The notes under the pieces are model-generated. The model saw only the letters and a list, made by a program, of their open reading frames with translations. It was not told the origin of the DNA and made no database searches. Positions 1-9,447 of a stretch of 57,057 nucleotides of DNA are shown here, piece after piece. The stretch's first letter is position 1, and every line of letters starts with the position of its first letter. This DNA is from Legionella genomosp. 1 (GTDB lineage: Bacteria > Pseudomonadota > Gammaproteobacteria > Legionellales > Legionellaceae). The stretch lies in assembly GCA_945878975.1 (NCBI GenBank), contig CAMCUM010000013.1, positions 1 through 57,057 on the forward strand. The letters are read 5' to 3'. Both the position numbers and the translations under genes were made by a program.

Positions 1-657
1 TTAGAAGGCGACACATCTCCAATTGGTGTGCCATCTATTGAGAAATTAGTGCAAACCATGGACTCTTATATTCCAGAGCCTGTGCGAAAGATTGACAAGC
101 CATTCTTGTTGCCAATCGAAGACGTCTTCTCAATTTCTGGACGTGGTACAGTCGTAACAGGCCGTGTCGAGTCAGGTATTGTCAAAGTAGGCGAGGAAGT
201 TGAAATTGTTGGCTTGCATGACACGGTTAAAACAATCTGCACAGGTGTGGAAATGTTCCGCAAACTGTTGGATGAAGGTCGTGCTGGGGACAATGTTGGT
301 GTCTTGTTGCGTGGTACAAAACGTGAAGAAGTTGAACGCGGACAAGTCTTGGCAAAGCCGGGTTCCATCAAACCACATACTAAATTTGAAGCTGAAGTAT
401 ATGTGTTGTCTAAAGAAGAGGGTGGTCGTCATACCCCATTTTTCAATGGTTACCGTCCACAATTCTATTTCAGAACGACAGACGTAACAGGTACTTGCGA
501 TTTACCAGAAGGTATAGAAATGGTAATGCCGGGAGATAATGTTAAATTGGTCATCAACCTGCATGCGCCGATTGCGATGGATGAAGGATTGCGCTTTGCC
601 ATTCGTGAAGGTGGGCGTACCGTTGGTGCGGGTGTTGTAGCTAAGATTATTGAGTGA
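1..657 (+). CDS. tuf: Elongation factor Tu, C-terminal part (5' end outside window)
   Basis: The reading frame is open from base 1 and codes for about 218 residues of EF-Tu, covering the end of the G domain and all of domains II and III. The segments [57 protein letters not shown] and the ending [17 protein letters not shown] are the canonical EF-Tu blocks. EF-Tu carries aminoacyl-tRNA to the ribosome as a GTP complex. The gene lies directly before rpsJ, as in many gammaproteobacterial str/S10 clusters, and its stop codon is only 5 bases before the rpsJ start, so the two are probably co-transcribed. The G1-G4 motifs are outside the window. A second tuf copy elsewhere is common but cannot be judged here. 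Confidence 0.97.
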   Translation, partial: LEGDTSPIGVPSIEKLVQTMDSYIPEPVRKIDKPFLLPIEDVFSISGRGTVVTGRVESGIVKVGEEVEIVGLHDTVKTICTGVEMFRKLLDEGRAGDNVGVLLRGTKREEVERGQVLAKPGSIKPHTKFEAEVYVLSKEEGGRHTPFFNGYRPQFYFRTTDVTGTCDLPEGIEMVMPGDNVKLVINLHAPIAMDEGLRFAIREGGRTVGAGVVAKIIE

Positions 658-662
658 TGACT

Positions 663-977
663 ATGAGTAATCAAAATATAAAGATTCGGCTAAAATCGTT
701 TGATCATCGTATGATAGATGCATCAACACGTGAAATAGTTGAAACGGCTAAACGTACAGGTGCGCAAATTCGCGGACCTATTCCTTTGCCGATGAGAAAA
801 GAGAAATTTTCAGTATTAGTTTCTCCCCATGTTAACAAAGATGCACAAGATCAATATGAGCTTAGAACGCACAAACGCTTAGTGGTAATTGTTAATCCTA
901 CTGAGAAAACTGTTGATGCATTGATGAAACTTGATTTAGCAGCTGGTGTAGAAGTCCAGATTAGCTTGGATGATTAA
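663..977 (+). CDS. rpsJ: 30S ribosomal protein S10
   Basis: This 104-residue protein has the S10/NusE signature ([29 protein letters not shown]-like and [20 protein letters not shown]). It is a 30S head protein and, as NusE, a partner of NusB in transcription antitermination. The ATG at 663 is preferred over GTG 654 and ATG 657 because it gives the family N-terminus [15 protein letters not shown]. There is no strong ribosome-binding site, and the start lies 5 bases after the tuf stop, which suggests translational coupling to tuf. It is the first gene of the S10 operon order rpsJ-rplC-rplD-rplW-rplB-rpsS-rplV-rpsC-rplP-rpmC-rpsQ. Confidence 0.97.
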   Translation: MSNQNIKIRLKSFDHRMIDASTREIVETAKRTGAQIRGPIPLPMRKEKFSVLVSPHVNKDAQDQYELRTHKRLVVIVNPTEKTVDALMKLDLAAGVEVQISLDD

Positions 978-989
978 AGAGGTGTTAGA

Positions 990-1655
990 ATGAACATCGG
1001 TTTATTGGGTCGAAAGATCGGTATGACTCGCATATTTACTCAGGAGGGAGCTTCTGTTCCCGTTACTGTGGTGGAAGTACATCCTAACCGCATTTCTCAG
1101 TTAAAAACACTGGAAGTAGATGGGTATGTTGCGATTCAATTGACAAGTGGTTTCAAGAAGGCTAGTCGGGTGTCAAAACCCTTGGCTGGTCATTTTGCGA
1201 AAGCTGAAGTGGAAGCAGGCGATATGCTTATGGAATGTCGTGTTGACGATATTTCTGCATATAACAGTGGTCAAGTACTGACTGCACAAGAAGTTTTCGC
1301 AGAAGGACAATTTGTTGATGTCGCAGCAGTTTCCAAAGGAAAGGGGTTTGCTGGAACAGTTAAGCGTCATAATTTCCGTACGCAAGATGCTTCGCATGGT
1401 AATTCGAGGTCACATCGAGTCCCCGGTTCAATTGGACAAAATCAGTCACCTGGCCGTGTCTTCAAAGGCAAGAAAATGGCTGGACACATGGGTGCAAGAA
1501 GAGTGACGACACAAAGCCTTGAAGTGATTAAAATAGATTCTTCACGTAATCTAGTATTGATCAAAGGCGCCATTCCTGGAGCGCCAGGGGCAAGAGTAGA
1601 GATTACGCCCTCTGTGAAGAAAAAACAAGCAAGAGGCGTAAATCATGACAACTAA
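990..1655 (+). CDS. rplC: 50S ribosomal protein L3
   Basis: The 221-residue product begins [20 protein letters not shown] and contains the L3 loop [13 protein letters not shown]...[21 protein letters not shown] (read around 1336-1455), which reaches toward the peptidyl transferase centre. L3 is an early assembly protein of the 50S subunit. An AGAGGTG ribosome-binding site precedes the ATG at 990. The C-terminal [12 protein letters not shown] tail is slightly longer than usual, and the coding end overlaps the rplD start by 11 bases, so L3 and L4 are translationally coupled. Confidence 0.97.
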   Translation: MNIGLLGRKIGMTRIFTQEGASVPVTVVEVHPNRISQLKTLEVDGYVAIQLTSGFKKASRVSKPLAGHFAKAEVEAGDMLMECRVDDISAYNSGQVLTAQEVFAEGQFVDVAAVSKGKGFAGTVKRHNFRTQDASHGNSRSHRVPGSIGQNQSPGRVFKGKKMAGHMGARRVTTQSLEVIKIDSSRNLVLIKGAIPGAPGARVEITPSVKKKQARGVNHDN

Positions 1656-2253
1656 AAAAGAAAGTGCTGCCAAAGAAAAAATGGTTCTTAATCCTGCAGT
1701 TTTTGACTGTCCCTACAATGAAAGCTTAGTTCATCAAACAATTGTGATGTCGATGAACAACGCGCGTAGTGGTAATAGTGCGCAAAAAACACGTGCTGAA
1801 GTACGTGGCGGTGGAAGAAAGCCTTGGAATCAAAAAGGGACAGGCCGCGCAAGAGCAGGTACTATCCGAAGTCCTTTGTGGCGGTCAGGTGGTGTGACGT
1901 TTGCCTCCAAAAAACGTGATTACTCACAAAAGCTGAATAAAAAAATGTACAAAGGGGCGATTCGTAGTATACTTTCTGAACTTTACCGGACAGAGCGTCT
2001 TACTGTAGTCAGCGATTTCGAATGTTCTTCCCCAAAAACGAAAGACTTTTTAACAAAAGTTGAAGAATTAAAGTTAACAAATTCTTTGATTGTTATGCAT
2101 GAACTAGGTGAAAACGAATATCTCGCTTCACGCAATCTGCTTGACTACTTTGTTTGTGAAGTAGAAGAATTGGATGCTGTCTTATTGTTAAGATTTGATC
2201 ATGTGCTTATTACTGAAGAAGCCATTAAAATGCTAGAGGAGCGCTTACAATGA
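1645..2253 (+). CDS. rplD: 50S ribosomal protein L4
   Basis: The 202-residue protein carries the L4 core: [20 protein letters not shown] followed by [17 protein letters not shown], the extended loop lining the exit tunnel. In enterobacteria L4 is also the autoregulator of the S10 operon. Whether that applies here is unknown, because the operon leader is outside the window and tuf runs into rpsJ. The ATG at 1645 lies inside the end of rplC, and the stop TGA overlaps the ATG of rplW (ATGA arrangement at 2250). The first 13 residues ([13 protein letters not shown]) are a lysine-rich extension before the usual start of homology. Confidence 0.96.
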   Translation: MTTKKESAAKEKMVLNPAVFDCPYNESLVHQTIVMSMNNARSGNSAQKTRAEVRGGGRKPWNQKGTGRARAGTIRSPLWRSGGVTFASKKRDYSQKLNKKMYKGAIRSILSELYRTERLTVVSDFECSSPKTKDFLTKVEELKLTNSLIVMHELGENEYLASRNLLDYFVCEVEELDAVLLLRFDHVLITEEAIKMLEERLQ

Positions 2254-2549
2254 GCAGTGAAGAAAGATTAATGATGGTGTTGCGTGCTCCGCACACATCT
2301 GAGAAAACAACGTATATTGCAGACAAACAAAAACAATATACATTTGAAGTTTTGCGTGATGCTTGTAAAAACGAAATAAAGCAAGCTGTAGAGCATATTT
2401 TCAAAGTGAAAGTGAAACAAGTAAATGTCTTGAATGTAAAAGGTAAAACCAAACGATTCAAACAAACAAGTGGTAAGCGTAGTGACTGGAAGAAAGCTTT
2501 TGTATCTCTACATGCTGGTCACGACATCGATTTTACAGTGGCTGAATAA
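2250..2549 (+). CDS. rplW: 50S ribosomal protein L23
   Basis: The 99-residue L23 is recognised by [20 protein letters not shown] at the start and [20 protein letters not shown]-type residues in the exposed loop. L23 sits at the tunnel exit and is the docking site for trigger factor and SRP. The ATG at 2250 overlaps the rplD stop by four bases (ATGA). Twelve bases separate its stop from rplB. Length and position in the operon are normal. Confidence 0.96.
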   Translation: MSSEERLMMVLRAPHTSEKTTYIADKQKQYTFEVLRDACKNEIKQAVEHIFKVKVKQVNVLNVKGKTKRFKQTSGKRSDWKKAFVSLHAGHDIDFTVAE

Positions 2550-2561
2550 GGTAGATATAAC

Positions 2562-3389
2562 ATGGCACTTATGATATCAAAACCAACGTCTCCTGGTAAG
2601 CGTGGGGAAATACGGGTAGTACATAAACACCTTCACAAAGGAAAGCCACATGCACCTTTGGTTGAAGTTCTTAAGAAAACAGGTGGAAGAAACAATACAG
2701 GACGCATTACCGTTCGCCATATCGGCGGTGGTACACGCACACAATACCGTATTATTGATTTCAAAAGACTGAAAGATGGAATACCTGCAACTGTAGAACG
2801 TATTGAGTATGATCCAAATCGCACAGCATTGATCGCTTTACTAGTTTACAACGATGGAGAAAGAAGGTATATTATTGCCCCTTCAGGTCTTGAAAAAGGA
2901 AGTACGGTTGTAAGTGGTGATGATGCGCCTATTACTGCCGGAAATGCTTTGACATTGAAAAGAATTCCACTGGGTACTACGATTCATTGCGTAGAACTCA
3001 AACCAGGAAAGGGCGCTCAACTGTTGCGCTCCGCAGGTTGTAGTGGTCAGGTCGTTGCAAAAGAGGGTGTGTATGCAACTCTGAAATTGCGTTCAGGCGA
3101 AATGCGTAAAGTTTTGCTTACTTGCCGTGCAGTCATAGGCGAAGTCAGTAATGGCGAGCACAATTTGCGAGAGTTGGGAAAAGCAGGTGCGAAACGCTGG
3201 CGTGGTATACGTCCAACCGTTCGTGGTGTGGCAATGAACCCTGTCGACCATCCACATGGTGGTGGTGAAGGTAAAACTTCTGCAGGACGTCATCCTGTTT
3301 CTCCTTGGGGTCAATTGGCCAAAGGTTATAAAACTCGTTCCAATAAACGTACTGATCGTTTTATTGTAAGAGGACGAAAGAAGAAATAA
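2562..3389 (+). CDS. rplB: 50S ribosomal protein L2
   Basis: This is a full-length 275-residue L2. It begins [20 protein letters not shown], has the [11 protein letters not shown] and [17 protein letters not shown] blocks, and near the C-terminus has the conserved [18 protein letters not shown] segment with the histidine (HPHGGG) linked to peptidyl transferase function. It is needed for subunit association. A short AT-rich gap of 66 bases follows before rpsS, longer than most gaps in this operon. It contains a weak GATTG/CAATC inverted pair and a run of T, but I do not call it a terminator. Confidence 0.97.
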   Translation: MALMISKPTSPGKRGEIRVVHKHLHKGKPHAPLVEVLKKTGGRNNTGRITVRHIGGGTRTQYRIIDFKRLKDGIPATVERIEYDPNRTALIALLVYNDGERRYIIAPSGLEKGSTVVSGDDAPITAGNALTLKRIPLGTTIHCVELKPGKGAQLLRSAGCSGQVVAKEGVYATLKLRSGEMRKVLLTCRAVIGEVSNGEHNLRELGKAGAKRWRGIRPTVRGVAMNPVDHPHGGGEGKTSAGRHPVSPWGQLAKGYKTRSNKRTDRFIVRGRKKK

Positions 3390-3455
3390 GGATTTGATTG
3401 GTTAAGTATATGAACAAAATCAATCCATTTTTTAATTATTAATGAGGTATATATA

Positions 3456-3746
3456 GTGGCTCGCTCTATCAGAAAAGGTCCTTTTATAGATGCACATCTG
3501 TTGAGGAAAGTGGAAGAATCAGTTGCAACTAAGTCAAAAAAGCCAATTAAAACTTGGTCACGGCGTTCGACAGTTATTCCAAACATGATTGGGTTAACCA
3601 TTGCAGTACATAATGGTAGAGACCATGTTCCTGTTTATATTACTGATAATATGGTTGGTCACAAATTAGGTGAGTTTTCTATGACTCGTACATTCAAAGG
3701 CCATTCTGGTGATAGAAAGGTTAAAGGTAAGTCTGATTCTAAGTAA
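3456..3746 (+). CDS. rpsS: 30S ribosomal protein S19
   Basis: The 96-residue S19 begins at a GTG codon giving [16 protein letters not shown], with the later block [20 protein letters not shown] typical of S19. It binds the 30S head near 16S helix 42 and forms intersubunit bridges. GTG is chosen because it gives the family N-terminus exactly, and the sequence GAGG lies 9 bases upstream. It is followed after 10 bases by rplV. Confidence 0.96.
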   Translation: MARSIRKGPFIDAHLLRKVEESVATKSKKPIKTWSRRSTVIPNMIGLTIAVHNGRDHVPVYITDNMVGHKLGEFSMTRTFKGHSGDRKVKGKSDSK

Positions 3747-3756
3747 GAGGCTCATA

Positions 3757-4092
3757 ATGGAAGTCACAGCGAAATTAAGAAATGCATCATTATCAGCGCA
3801 AAAATGTAGATTAGTTGCTGATATGATAAGAAATATTCCAGTATCTACTGCGTTGAATGTGTTGAAATTTACCCCTAAAAAGGCTGCGCACTTGATGTTG
3901 AAAGTACTTGAGTCAGCAATTGCGAATGCTGAAAACAATAAAGGTATTAATATTGATGAATTAAAAGTCAGTACTATTTTTGTAGATGAAGCCGCAACTT
4001 TGAAGCGTATTTCTCCGCGTGCTAAAGGTAGAGCGAATCGCATATCTAAACGCAGCTGTCATATCACCATTGTTGTAAAGGATGAGGAATAA
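3757..4092 (+). CDS. rplV: 50S ribosomal protein L22
   Basis: The 111-residue L22 has the usual [20 protein letters not shown] start and the beta-hairpin [20 protein letters not shown], which lines the exit tunnel near the macrolide site. The frame is open farther upstream, to 3709, but the ATG at 3757 has an AAGAGG ribosome-binding site 6 bases upstream and gives the family length of about 110 residues. The gene sits two bases before rpsC, so the pair is probably coupled. Confidence 0.96.
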   Translation: MEVTAKLRNASLSAQKCRLVADMIRNIPVSTALNVLKFTPKKAAHLMLKVLESAIANAENNKGINIDELKVSTIFVDEAATLKRISPRAKGRANRISKRSCHITIVVKDEE

Positions 4093-4094
4093 TT

Positions 4095-4751
4095 ATGGGT
4101 CAGAAAGTTAATCCGATTGGGATCCGTTTAGGTATTAATAAAGAGTGTAATTCAAATTGGTTTGCCACTCAAAATTATGCTGAATTGCTGAACCAAGATA
4201 TCAATTTGCGCAAGGATCTCAAGCGGAAATTAGTTGGTGCTGCGATAAGTTCCATAAAAATAGCCCGGCCAGCCAATAATGCGGTGGTGACTATTCACAG
4301 CGCTCGTCCAGGTGTGCTAATTGGAAAAAAAGGAGGCGGCATAGAAGGTCTTCGCGCCCATATTGCAAAGCAGCTTGGTGTTCCTGTTCATCTGAATATT
4401 GAAGAGGTTAGAAAGCCTGACCTGGATGCAGTGCTAGTTGCGGAAGGAATTGCGCAGCAATTGGAACAGCGTGTTATGTTCCGGCGTGCAATGAAACGAG
4501 CTGTGACCTCTGCTTTAAAGTCTGGTGCCAAAGGTATTAAGATTTGTGTTTCTGGTCGCCTCGGTGGTGCAGAAATTGCTAGGAGTGAATGGTACCGAGA
4601 AGGTCGCGTTCCTTTGCACACGTTTCGTGCGGATATCGATTATGGTACTGCTGAGTCCAAAACCACATACGGCATCATTGGTGTGAAGGTTTGGATTTTT
4701 AAGGGCGAGACTGTTCCGCACAAAGCCCGACCAGCTGACACAAGCAAGTGA
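4095..4751 (+). CDS. rpsC: 30S ribosomal protein S3
   Basis: The 218-residue S3 begins [13 protein letters not shown] and contains the KH-type motif [17 protein letters not shown] in its N-terminal half and the [18 protein letters not shown] block in the C-terminal half. S3 shapes the mRNA entry tunnel of the 30S subunit. The ribosome-binding site GAGGAAT is 7 bases before the ATG. The C-terminal tail ([17 protein letters not shown]) is short, about 15 residues fewer than the E. coli protein, which is within the family range. Confidence 0.97.
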   Translation: MGQKVNPIGIRLGINKECNSNWFATQNYAELLNQDINLRKDLKRKLVGAAISSIKIARPANNAVVTIHSARPGVLIGKKGGGIEGLRAHIAKQLGVPVHLNIEEVRKPDLDAVLVAEGIAQQLEQRVMFRRAMKRAVTSALKSGAKGIKICVSGRLGGAEIARSEWYREGRVPLHTFRADIDYGTAESKTTYGIIGVKVWIFKGETVPHKARPADTSK

Positions 4752-4767
4752 TTGAGGAATAAGAATT

Positions 4768-5181
4768 ATGATGCAACCAAAAAGAACAAAGTTTCGTAAG
4801 CAAATGAAAGGTCGAAATCGTGGCTTAGCATTTCGCGGTTCTTCGATAAGCTTTGGTGAGTTTGGCTTAAAAGCACTGGAACGCGGTCGTTTGACAGCAC
4901 GTCAAATAGAAGCTGCACGACGTGCCATGACACGACACGTAAAGCGTGGTGGTAAGATTTGGATTCGTGTCTTCCCTGATAAACCTATTACCCAAAAGCC
5001 ATTAGAAGTACGGCAAGGTAAAGGGAAAGGGAATGTTGAATATTGGGTGGCCCAAATTCAACCAGGAAAAGTTTTGTTTGAAATGGAAGGCGTAACCCGA
5101 GAATTGGCAATCGAAGCCTTTGATCTTGCAAAAGCAAAACTTCCTTTTAAAGTAATGTTTGAAGAGCGGAAGGTGATGTAA
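4768..5181 (+). CDS. rplP: 50S ribosomal protein L16
   Basis: The 137-residue protein matches L16 from its first residues ([19 protein letters not shown]) to the end ([17 protein letters not shown]). L16 contacts the A-site and P-site tRNA elbows and joins late in 50S assembly. The arginine in the loop around residue 81, a known hydroxylation site in E. coli (YcfD/RoxA), lies in the [20 protein letters not shown] segment. The stop TAA overlaps the rpmC ATG by one base. Confidence 0.96.
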   Translation: MMQPKRTKFRKQMKGRNRGLAFRGSSISFGEFGLKALERGRLTARQIEAARRAMTRHVKRGGKIWIRVFPDKPITQKPLEVRQGKGKGNVEYWVAQIQPGKVLFEMEGVTRELAIEAFDLAKAKLPFKVMFEERKVM

Positions 5182-5372
5182 TGAAAACGATCAAAGAATT
5201 ACGAGACCTCAATGCAGAGCAACTGCAGGCGGAAGTTTTAGTCCTACGTAAACTGCAGTTTCAGCAACGTATGCGAAAAGCCTCGGGTGCTTTGGATAAA
5301 ACACATGTTGTCCGTCAAGTTCGTCGAAATATTGCGCGTATTAAAACTGTTATGACAGAGAAGGTAGAGTAG
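5181..5372 (+). CDS. rpmC: 50S ribosomal protein L29
   Basis: This 63-residue two-helix protein ([20 protein letters not shown]...[20 protein letters not shown]) is L29, located beside the tunnel exit next to L23. The start ATG shares its A with the last base of the rplP stop, and the TAG stop ends one base before rpsQ. The length is typical. Confidence 0.95.
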   Translation: MKTIKELRDLNAEQLQAEVLVLRKLQFQQRMRKASGALDKTHVVRQVRRNIARIKTVMTEKVE

Positions 5373-5373
5373 C

Positions 5374-5640
5374 ATGACGACAAATGATGAAAAACCCAAA
5401 GGAAAGATTTTGGTAGGTTTTGTTGTAAGCAACAAAATGCAAAAAACAATAGTAGTTTCAGTTGAAAGAACTGTTAAACACCCTAAGTATGGAAAGATTT
5501 TGCGGCGCAAATCTAAGTTACATGCACATGATGAAAATCAAGTTTGTAAAATTGGAGATGTGGTAAAAATACGTGAGACTAGACCACTTTCAAAATTGAA
5601 AAACTGGCGTTTGGTTGAAGTGATTTCAGAAAAGGTTTAA
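5374..5640 (+). CDS. rpsQ: 30S ribosomal protein S17
   Basis: The 88-residue OB-fold protein has the S17 core [39 protein letters not shown] and [17 protein letters not shown]. It is a primary 16S binder in the 5' domain. It is the last gene of the S10 part of the cluster. A 172-base gap with a hairpin follows before rplN, the largest internal gap before rpmJ and a likely transcription unit boundary. Confidence 0.96.
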   Translation: MTTNDEKPKGKILVGFVVSNKMQKTIVVSVERTVKHPKYGKILRRKSKLHAHDENQVCKIGDVVKIRETRPLSKLKNWRLVEVISEKV

Positions 5641-5758
5641 TAGTCAAGCTTGTATAGGGCTTTTTCAAATCGGCAGTAGTTTTGCTGACCAATGCTTTAG
5701 TATACTTATTTGGTATAAATGCAACTAAGTGTTAGAAAGAGCTTTTAATAAGATAATT

Positions 5759-5784
5759 GGCCTGTTATAATTAACAGCCTTTTT
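5759..5784 (+). terminator. Hairpin plus T-run between rpsQ and rplN
   Basis: The stem CTGTTA / TAACAG (5762-5767 and 5772-5777) with a four-base loop is extended by GG/CC with one bulged C and is followed by TTTTT at 5780-5784. This has the form of an intrinsic terminator or attenuator at the S10/spc boundary, only 29 bases before the rplN start. The rest of the gap (5641-5758) is AT-rich with TATACT at 5701-5706 and TATAAA-like sequences that could be a promoter for the spc operon, but no well-spaced -35 box was found. Confidence 0.5.
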
Positions 5785-5812
5785 CTGGTCGAAATGTGAT
5801 CTGGAGAATAAA

Positions 5813-6178
5813 ATGATACAAATGCAGACTGTCCTTGAAGTCGCAGATAACAGTGGCGCACGCAAAGTAATGTGTATCAAAGTGCTGGGTGGTTCGCATC
5901 GTCGATATGCTCGTGTTGGGGATGTTATAAAGGTGTCTATTAAAGATGCTATACCCCGAAGCAAGGTAAAAAAAGGTGCGGTCATGAATGCTGTGGTAGT
6001 GCGTACTGCACAGGGCGTACGTAGAGATGACGGATCTTTGATTCGATTTGATGGTAATGCTGCAGTTCTTTTGAATAACCAAAACGAACCTATTGGAACT
6101 CGTATTTTTGGACCAGTGACACGCGAACTTAGAGAGCGGTTTATGAAGATTATTTCATTGGCAGCTGAAGTGTTATAA
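5813..6178 (+). CDS. rplN: 50S ribosomal protein L14
   Basis: The 121-residue L14 begins [20 protein letters not shown] and has the characteristic [14 protein letters not shown] and [20 protein letters not shown] segments. It lies at the 30S interface and is the binding site of the silencing factor RsfS. It is the first gene of the spc block. A GGAG ribosome-binding site lies 8 bases before the ATG, and rplX follows after 12 bases. Confidence 0.97.
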   Translation: MIQMQTVLEVADNSGARKVMCIKVLGGSHRRYARVGDVIKVSIKDAIPRSKVKKGAVMNAVVVRTAQGVRRDDGSLIRFDGNAAVLLNNQNEPIGTRIFGPVTRELRERFMKIISLAAEVL

Positions 6179-6190
6179 GAGGAATTAACT

Positions 6191-6517
6191 ATGAATCGAA
6201 TAAAAGCCAAAGATAAAGTCATTGTAATTACCGGAAAATCTAAAGGGCACATTGGCGTCGTCATGACAGTCAAGGCAGAGAAAGTTTGGGTGGAAGGTGC
6301 AAACCTGATTAAGAAGCATGTAAAAGCAAACCCTCAGTTAGAACAAAAGGGTGGGATAGTTACAAAAGAAGCTGCAATTCATGTGTCGAATGTGGCTCTG
6401 TATAATGCAGCTACAGGAAAGGCAGATCGTGTAGGATTCAGATTTGAAGATGACAATGGCAAATCTCGAAAAGTTAGATATTTTAAGTCAAATAATGATT
6501 TGGTTGATGCGGGCTAG
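6191..6517 (+). CDS. rplX: 50S ribosomal protein L24
   Basis: The 108-residue protein has the KOW-type start [20 protein letters not shown] and the family block [17 protein letters not shown]24 is one of the two assembly initiator proteins of the 50S subunit. AGAGGAATT lies just before the start. Length and order (rplN-rplX-rplE) are standard. Confidence 0.96.
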   Translation: MNRIKAKDKVIVITGKSKGHIGVVMTVKAEKVWVEGANLIKKHVKANPQLEQKGGIVTKEAAIHVSNVALYNAATGKADRVGFRFEDDNGKSRKVRYFKSNNDLVDAG

Positions 6518-6527
6518 GTGAATGTAA

Positions 6528-7067
6528 ATGAGCAGATTAAGAGATTTTTATAAAGAAACAGTTGCACCAGAATTGATGAAGAAATTCAATTATAAATCTG
6601 TGATGCAAGTGCCCAAAATTACCAAGATAACCATTAACATGGGTGTTGGTGAGGCTGTAAGTGATAAGAAAGTGATGAATTTCGCTGTGGAAGACATGAC
6701 TCGTATTTCAGGCCAAAAACCAATTATTACTTTGGCGAAAAAATCAATTGCCGGTTTTAAAATTCGCGATGGTTGGCCTATAGGTTGTAAAGTAACTTTG
6801 CGGTCGGAAAAAATGTATGAATTTTTAGATCGTCTTGTCTCTATAACACTACCTCGAGTACGAGATTTTCGCGGTTTAAATCCCCGTTCATTTGATGGGC
6901 GAGGTAACTACAGTTTTGGTTTGCAAGAGCAAATCGTATTTTCTGAAATTGACTTTGATAAGATAGATACGATTCGTGGCCTTGACATCTGTATTACTAC
7001 TACCGCCAAGACGAATGAAGAAGGTCGCGCTTTATTAGAAGCCTTTAAATTCCCTTTAAAAGATTGA
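6528..7067 (+). CDS. rplE: 50S ribosomal protein L5
   Basis: The 179-residue L5 contains [36 protein letters not shown], the RVRDFRGL segment and the ending [12 protein letters not shown], all diagnostic. L5 binds 5S rRNA with L18 and L25 and forms the central protuberance. It starts 10 bases after rplX and is followed after 19 bases by rpsN, which uses GTG. Confidence 0.97.
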   Translation: MSRLRDFYKETVAPELMKKFNYKSVMQVPKITKITINMGVGEAVSDKKVMNFAVEDMTRISGQKPIITLAKKSIAGFKIRDGWPIGCKVTLRSEKMYEFLDRLVSITLPRVRDFRGLNPRSFDGRGNYSFGLQEQIVFSEIDFDKIDTIRGLDICITTTAKTNEEGRALLEAFKFPLKD

Positions 7068-7086
7068 ACATAGAAAGGATATAATT

Positions 7087-7389
7087 GTGGCAAGAAAATC
7101 AATATTACAAAGAGAACTGAAAAAAGCAAAGCTTGTAAAAAAATACCAAGCTCGACGTCAGGAGTTGAAAGAGGTTATCAAGTCTGCGAGTGACATGGAT
7201 GAAGTGATGAAAGCTCAGGCTTCTTTAGCCAAGCTTCCACTTAACTCTTGTCCTGCTAGACATAGTACACGATGCCAACAATGCGGACGATCACATGCAG
7301 TTTACAGTAAGTTTGGTTTGTGCCGTATTTGTTTACGTCAACAGTCGATGTTCGGTAATGTGGCAGGTATACGCAAGTCCAGCTGGTAA
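7087..7389 (+). CDS. rpsN: 30S ribosomal protein S14, long form with CxxC pair
   Basis: The 100-residue length and the ending [10 protein letters not shown] are those of the long S14 type, which normally lacks cysteines. Here the central block reads [20 protein letters not shown] followed by C, a C-x2-C-x12-C-x2-C arrangement like the zinc site of the short (about 61-residue) S14. I recall the same arrangement from Legionella, so it is probably a lineage trait and not a local oddity. The start is GTG at 7087, giving [11 protein letters not shown], preceded by AGAAAGGAT. S14 is a late 30S head protein. Confidence 0.96.
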   Translation: MARKSILQRELKKAKLVKKYQARRQELKEVIKSASDMDEVMKAQASLAKLPLNSCPARHSTRCQQCGRSHAVYSKFGLCRICLRQQSMFGNVAGIRKSSW

Positions 7390-7413
7390 TAAATTGATTT
7401 TTGGAGAACGAAA

Positions 7414-7809
7414 GTGACAATGCAAGATCCGATAGCAGATATGCTAACTAGAATTCGAAATGGTCAACAAGCCAAACATCAGCATGTGACAGTATCATCC
7501 TCTTCTGTGAAGCAAGATATATTGCGAGTTCTCAAAGAAGAAGGGTATATAAAAGATTTTCAAGTTGATGCTGATGAGAATAATATGCAGATCATTACGA
7601 TTGATTTGAAGTATTTTCAAAACAAACCTGTTATTGAACGTATACGTAGAATAAGTCGACCAGGTTTGAGAATCTATAAATCTGTGAAGGATTTGAGTCC
7701 TATTCCAGGCTTTGGTATAGCAATCGTATCTACATCTAAAGGTGTTATGACGCATGCTGCTGCCAAAAAAGTGAATATTGGTGGCGAAATACTTTGCGAA
7801 GTCGCTTGA
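7414..7809 (+). CDS. rpsH: 30S ribosomal protein S8
   Basis: The 131-residue S8 begins at GTG 7414, giving [18 protein letters not shown], which aligns with the family N-terminus one residue before the internal ATG. TGGAG lies upstream at a good distance. The C-terminal RNA-binding block [20 protein letters not shown] is intact. In E. coli S8 represses the spc operon by binding near rplE. I could not verify a similar site here. Confidence 0.96.
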   Translation: MTMQDPIADMLTRIRNGQQAKHQHVTVSSSSVKQDILRVLKEEGYIKDFQVDADENNMQIITIDLKYFQNKPVIERIRRISRPGLRIYKSVKDLSPIPGFGIAIVSTSKGVMTHAAAKKVNIGGEILCEVA

Positions 7810-7828
7810 TCAGGAAAGAGGATATATT

Positions 7829-8371
7829 ATGTCTAGAGTAGCAAAAGCAGATATTAAATTACCTGATCGAGTACAACTCGAAATCGGTATTGGATCTATT
7901 ACTATTACAGGACCGAAAGGAAACCTTACACAGCATTGCAACCATTTGGTAGCGGTTAACCTATCTGAATCGGATAAATCGATTGTTACATTTAAGCCTG
8001 CTAAAAATGATCCTAACGCTTGGGCTCAAGCTGGTACAATGAGAGCATTGGTCAGTAATATGATTCATGGTGTAACAAATGGTTTTGAAGTGACTTTGGA
8101 ACTGGTTGGTGTAGGTTATCGTGCTCAGGCAAAGCCGGGAGCAATCACATTATCTTTAGGTTTTTCACATCCAGTTGAATATGAGCTGGCCCAGGGTGTT
8201 CATGCAGAGACCCCTAGTAATACCGTTATCAAATTGAGTGGTATAGATAAACAATTGTTGGGGCAGGTGGCTTCAGAAATCCGTGCTTTCAGACCTCCTG
8301 AACCTTACAAAGGAAAAGGGATTCGTTATGCAGGCGAGCTTATTATAATTAAAGAAGCCAAGAAGAAATAG
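7829..8371 (+). CDS. rplF: 50S ribosomal protein L6
   Basis: The 180-residue L6 starts at ATG 7829 (MSRVAKADIKLPDRVQLEIG), with AAAGAGGAT upstream. The frame is open upstream into rpsH, but those extra codons do not match the family. The hallmark PPEPYKGKGIRYAGE near the C-terminus is present. L6 lies near the sarcin-ricin loop and factor-binding site. Confidence 0.96.
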   Translation: MSRVAKADIKLPDRVQLEIGIGSITITGPKGNLTQHCNHLVAVNLSESDKSIVTFKPAKNDPNAWAQAGTMRALVSNMIHGVTNGFEVTLELVGVGYRAQAKPGAITLSLGFSHPVEYELAQGVHAETPSNTVIKLSGIDKQLLGQVASEIRAFRPPEPYKGKGIRYAGELIIIKEAKKK

Positions 8372-8380
8372 GGTGACAAG

Positions 8381-8743
8381 ATGAAAAAAGATATTGCGCG
8401 CAAAAGACGAGCTACCAAAACACGAGCTATTATTCGTAGTACCAAGTCGCAAAGAATGCGCTTGGTTGTATATCGTTCTAATCCAAATATATATGCACAG
8501 ATTATTGAAACAAATGAGGGTGGCGACTTAGTAAAGGTTGCAGCTTCAACGTTAGACAAGGAGCTGAGAGCTCAATTGAAAGGTCCTAAGAAAGATCAGG
8601 CGTTTCAAGTGGGTGCGTTGCTTGCAAAGCGTGCTAAGGAACAGAATATTCTTGTTGTCGCATTTGATCGAGCTGGCTATAAGTTTCACGGTAGAGTGAA
8701 AGCATTAGCTGATGGTGCGCGTGAAGCTGGCTTGGATTTTTAA
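8381..8743 (+). CDS. rplR: 50S ribosomal protein L18
   Basis: The 120-residue protein shows the L18 pattern [20 protein letters not shown], then the helix [20 protein letters not shown] and the end [21 protein letters not shown]. It binds 5S rRNA together with L5. Starts 9 bases after rplF and ends 9 bases before rpsE. The basic N-terminus ([18 protein letters not shown]) is typical. Confidence 0.96.
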   Translation: MKKDIARKRRATKTRAIIRSTKSQRMRLVVYRSNPNIYAQIIETNEGGDLVKVAASTLDKELRAQLKGPKKDQAFQVGALLAKRAKEQNILVVAFDRAGYKFHGRVKALADGAREAGLDF

Positions 8744-8752
8744 GGAACGATT

Positions 8753-9265
8753 ATGGCATTTGAAGATACTAAAACTGACGGCTACCAAGAAAAACTTGTC
8801 TCTGTCACACGTACAGCAAAAGTAGTTAAAGGCGGACGAGTTTTCGGTTTTGCTGTGTTGGTGGTTATTGGTGACGGAAAGGGTAAAGTTGGTTATGGAC
8901 GTGGAAAAGCACGAGAAGTGCCTATTGCGATTCAAAAAGCAATGGAACAAGCACGAAAAAATATGGTTCATATTCCATTGAATAACGGTTCTATTTTCCA
9001 TGAAATCACTTGGAGTTATGGCGCTTCAAAAGTGTTTATGAAACCTGCAAGCTCGGGAACTGGTATTATTGCCGGTGGTGCGATGCGTGCAGTACTTGAA
9101 GTGTTAGGAGTGCACGATATTTTGGCAAAAAATATTGGTTCAACGAATCCAAGTAATATTGTACGAGCTACACTGGGAGCGTTGACACATATTGGGACGC
9201 CTGACTATGTTGCAGCAAAACGTGGCAAAACAGTAGATCAATTACTTTTGGCAGAATCAGCATGA
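8753..9265 (+). CDS. rpsE: 30S ribosomal protein S5
   Basis: The 170-residue S5 carries the double-stranded RNA-binding-like N-domain with [20 protein letters not shown] and the C-domain [20 protein letters not shown] and [14 protein letters not shown]5 controls mRNA entry and decoding accuracy, and the residues of the loop altered in spectinomycin resistance (around VVKGGR) look wild type. Its TGA overlaps the rpmD ATG. Confidence 0.96.
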   Translation: MAFEDTKTDGYQEKLVSVTRTAKVVKGGRVFGFAVLVVIGDGKGKVGYGRGKAREVPIAIQKAMEQARKNMVHIPLNNGSIFHEITWSYGASKVFMKPASSGTGIIAGGAMRAVLEVLGVHDILAKNIGSTNPSNIVRATLGALTHIGTPDYVAAKRGKTVDQLLLAESA

Positions 9266-9447
9266 ATAAAACTGTAAATATCAAATTAGTAAAAAGTTTG
9301 ATTGGAAGAGTGCCCAAACATAAAGAAATCGCAAAGCTTTTAGGCCTTACCAAAATGAATACTGTGGTAGTCAAGCCTAATAATCCAGCGATAATGGGAA
9401 TGATAAACACGATAAATTATTTGGTTGAATGGAGAGAAGCAGAATGA
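9262..9447 (+). CDS. rpmD: 50S ribosomal protein L30
   Basis: The 61-residue L30 has the fold signature [20 protein letters not shown] and [20 protein letters not shown]. The ATG overlaps the rpsE stop (ATGA). L30 is lost in some reduced genomes but is intact here. It ends in a one-base overlap with rplO. Confidence 0.95.
   Translation: MNKTVNIKLVKSLIGRVPKHKEIAKLLGLTKMNTVVVKPNNPAIMGMINTINYLVEWREAE

Noticed and set aside
3390-3455. Terminator between rplB and rpsS
   Set aside because: The inverted pair is only five bases with a long loop; the T-run is not next to a stable stem.
3666-4043. Minus-strand open frame of 125 codons across rpsS-rplV
   Set aside because: Antisense shadow of two ribosomal protein genes with hydrophobic-looking but meaningless translation.
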